Shown piece by piece: positions 63,797-64,000 of a stretch of DNA of 64,000 bases (within the stretch, counting starts at the first letter, position 1; the number at the start of each line of letters is the position of its first letter). Source of the stretch: Dolichospermum sp. FACHB-1091 (lineage in GTDB: Bacteria > Cyanobacteriota > Cyanobacteriia > Cyanobacteriales > Nostocaceae); assembly GCF_014697585.1 (NCBI RefSeq), contig NZ_JACJSB010000017.1, forward strand, positions 1 through 64,000. The letters run 5' to 3'. Both the position numbers and the translations under genes were made by a program. The notes beneath the pieces were generated by a model. That model had not been told where the DNA came from, searched no databases, and worked only from the letters and a program-made list of their open reading frames with translations.

Positions 63797-64000
63797 ATGA
63801 ATCAATTTTATCAACAAAGTTCTGCTGTTTCTCCAAAAAGTTGGTTTTATTCTTTTTGGAAATTTTCCCGTCCTCATACAATTATGGGAACAAGTTTGAG
63901 TGTTTTGGGTTTATATTTAATTACCCTGGGTGTTACTTCTACAAGTTTTTCTAGTTTGCATATTGGGCAAATTTTAGCAACATGGATTGCTTGTATAAGT
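63797..64000 (+). CDS. Homogentisate phytyltransferase, 5' part
   Basis: The first 68 codons (MNQFYQQSSAVSPKSWFYSF, then WKFSRPHTIMGTSLSVLGLY) run off the right edge. KFSRPHTIxGTSLS is the N-terminal signature of the UbiA-type homogentisate phytyltransferase (slr1736/VTE2 type), the committed step of tocopherol synthesis in the membrane. It is 41 bp after the methyltransferase gene, on the same strand. Partial because of the window end only. Confidence 0.85.
   Translation, partial: MNQFYQQSSAVSPKSWFYSFWKFSRPHTIMGTSLSVLGLYLITLGVTSTSFSSLHIGQILATWIACIS

Overview
The window reads as the chromosome of a filamentous, probably heterocyst-forming cyanobacterium (Nostocales; Anabaena/Dolichospermum/Nostoc-like). 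The evidence is low GC, many HIP1 octamers (GCGATCGC), heptameric short tandem repeats between genes (ATTACCT, GGGAACA and GAGTTAA types), a devBCA exporter set, a CuA-less type A2 terminal oxidase cluster, tocopherol genes, and cyanobacterial housekeeping genes (clpS, nadA, queA, mnmE, rel/spoT, trxA).

Region 1-6.85 kb is mobile-element wreckage around an apparent defence cassette. It opens with two degraded tnpB 3' ends and IS200/IS605-like hairpins (1-330), then rpmB. At 716 there is a sequence resembling the left end of a type V-K CRISPR-associated transposon (CAST). It is followed at once by a broken V-K-type tniQ carrying a small dispersed repeat and a 1-bp deletion. Next come a PD-(D/E)XK-like nuclease gene and a 1204-residue Ser/Thr-kinase/SF1-helicase fusion, overlapping by 4 bp. 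A 5'-truncated MerR-like gene comes next, with its break point at the 3' end of tRNA-Ala(CGC). My reading is a dead V-K CAST that has lost tnsB, tnsC, cas12k and its right end, and has left behind a two-gene defence system related to Mokosh type I but with a different nuclease partner.

Region 6.9-25.9 kb is mostly core: a HAD phosphatase, devBCA, a metal-binding HMA protein, a coiled-coil/TPR membrane protein, a type II restriction-modification system (methyltransferase convergent with an endonuclease/controller pair that has a clear C-box), a secreted flavoprotein, a DUF29 protein, clpS, a DUF2103 protein, mnmE, tRNA-Ser, a phosphoesterase and nadA. Region 25.9-36.7 kb is more accessory: a 1-kb non-coding stretch, a cyclase-family hydrolase, a dicarboxylate symporter, a frameshifted HNH-like gene, hicAB, an orphan ABC ATPase, a Uma2 protein with a 21-bp VNTR, an orphan C5 methyltransferase, an orphan modA-like lipoprotein and a relBE-like pair.

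Region 36.7-41.4 kb holds a five-gene respiratory operon (two DUF2231 membrane proteins, then coxB, coxA and coxC). Subunit II lacks the CuA ligands and subunit I has the YSHP motif, so this is probably an alternative respiratory terminal oxidase. Region 41.5-56.4 kb returns to core genes (nitroreductase, trxA, rel/spoT, a cysteine-desulfurase-like enzyme, Ap4A phosphorylase, YraN, queA, a TrkA-type regulator) separated by many miniature inverted-repeat elements and tandem repeats. Region 56.5-61.3 kb looks like a second defence-type island: a parDE-like pair, a hicBA pair, a four-hairpin repeat, and a CHAT-protease/STAND-NTPase/TPR protein. The window ends with the K+ channel subunit (ktrB/trkH-like) and the tocopherol genes for gamma-tocopherol methyltransferase and the start of homogentisate phytyltransferase.
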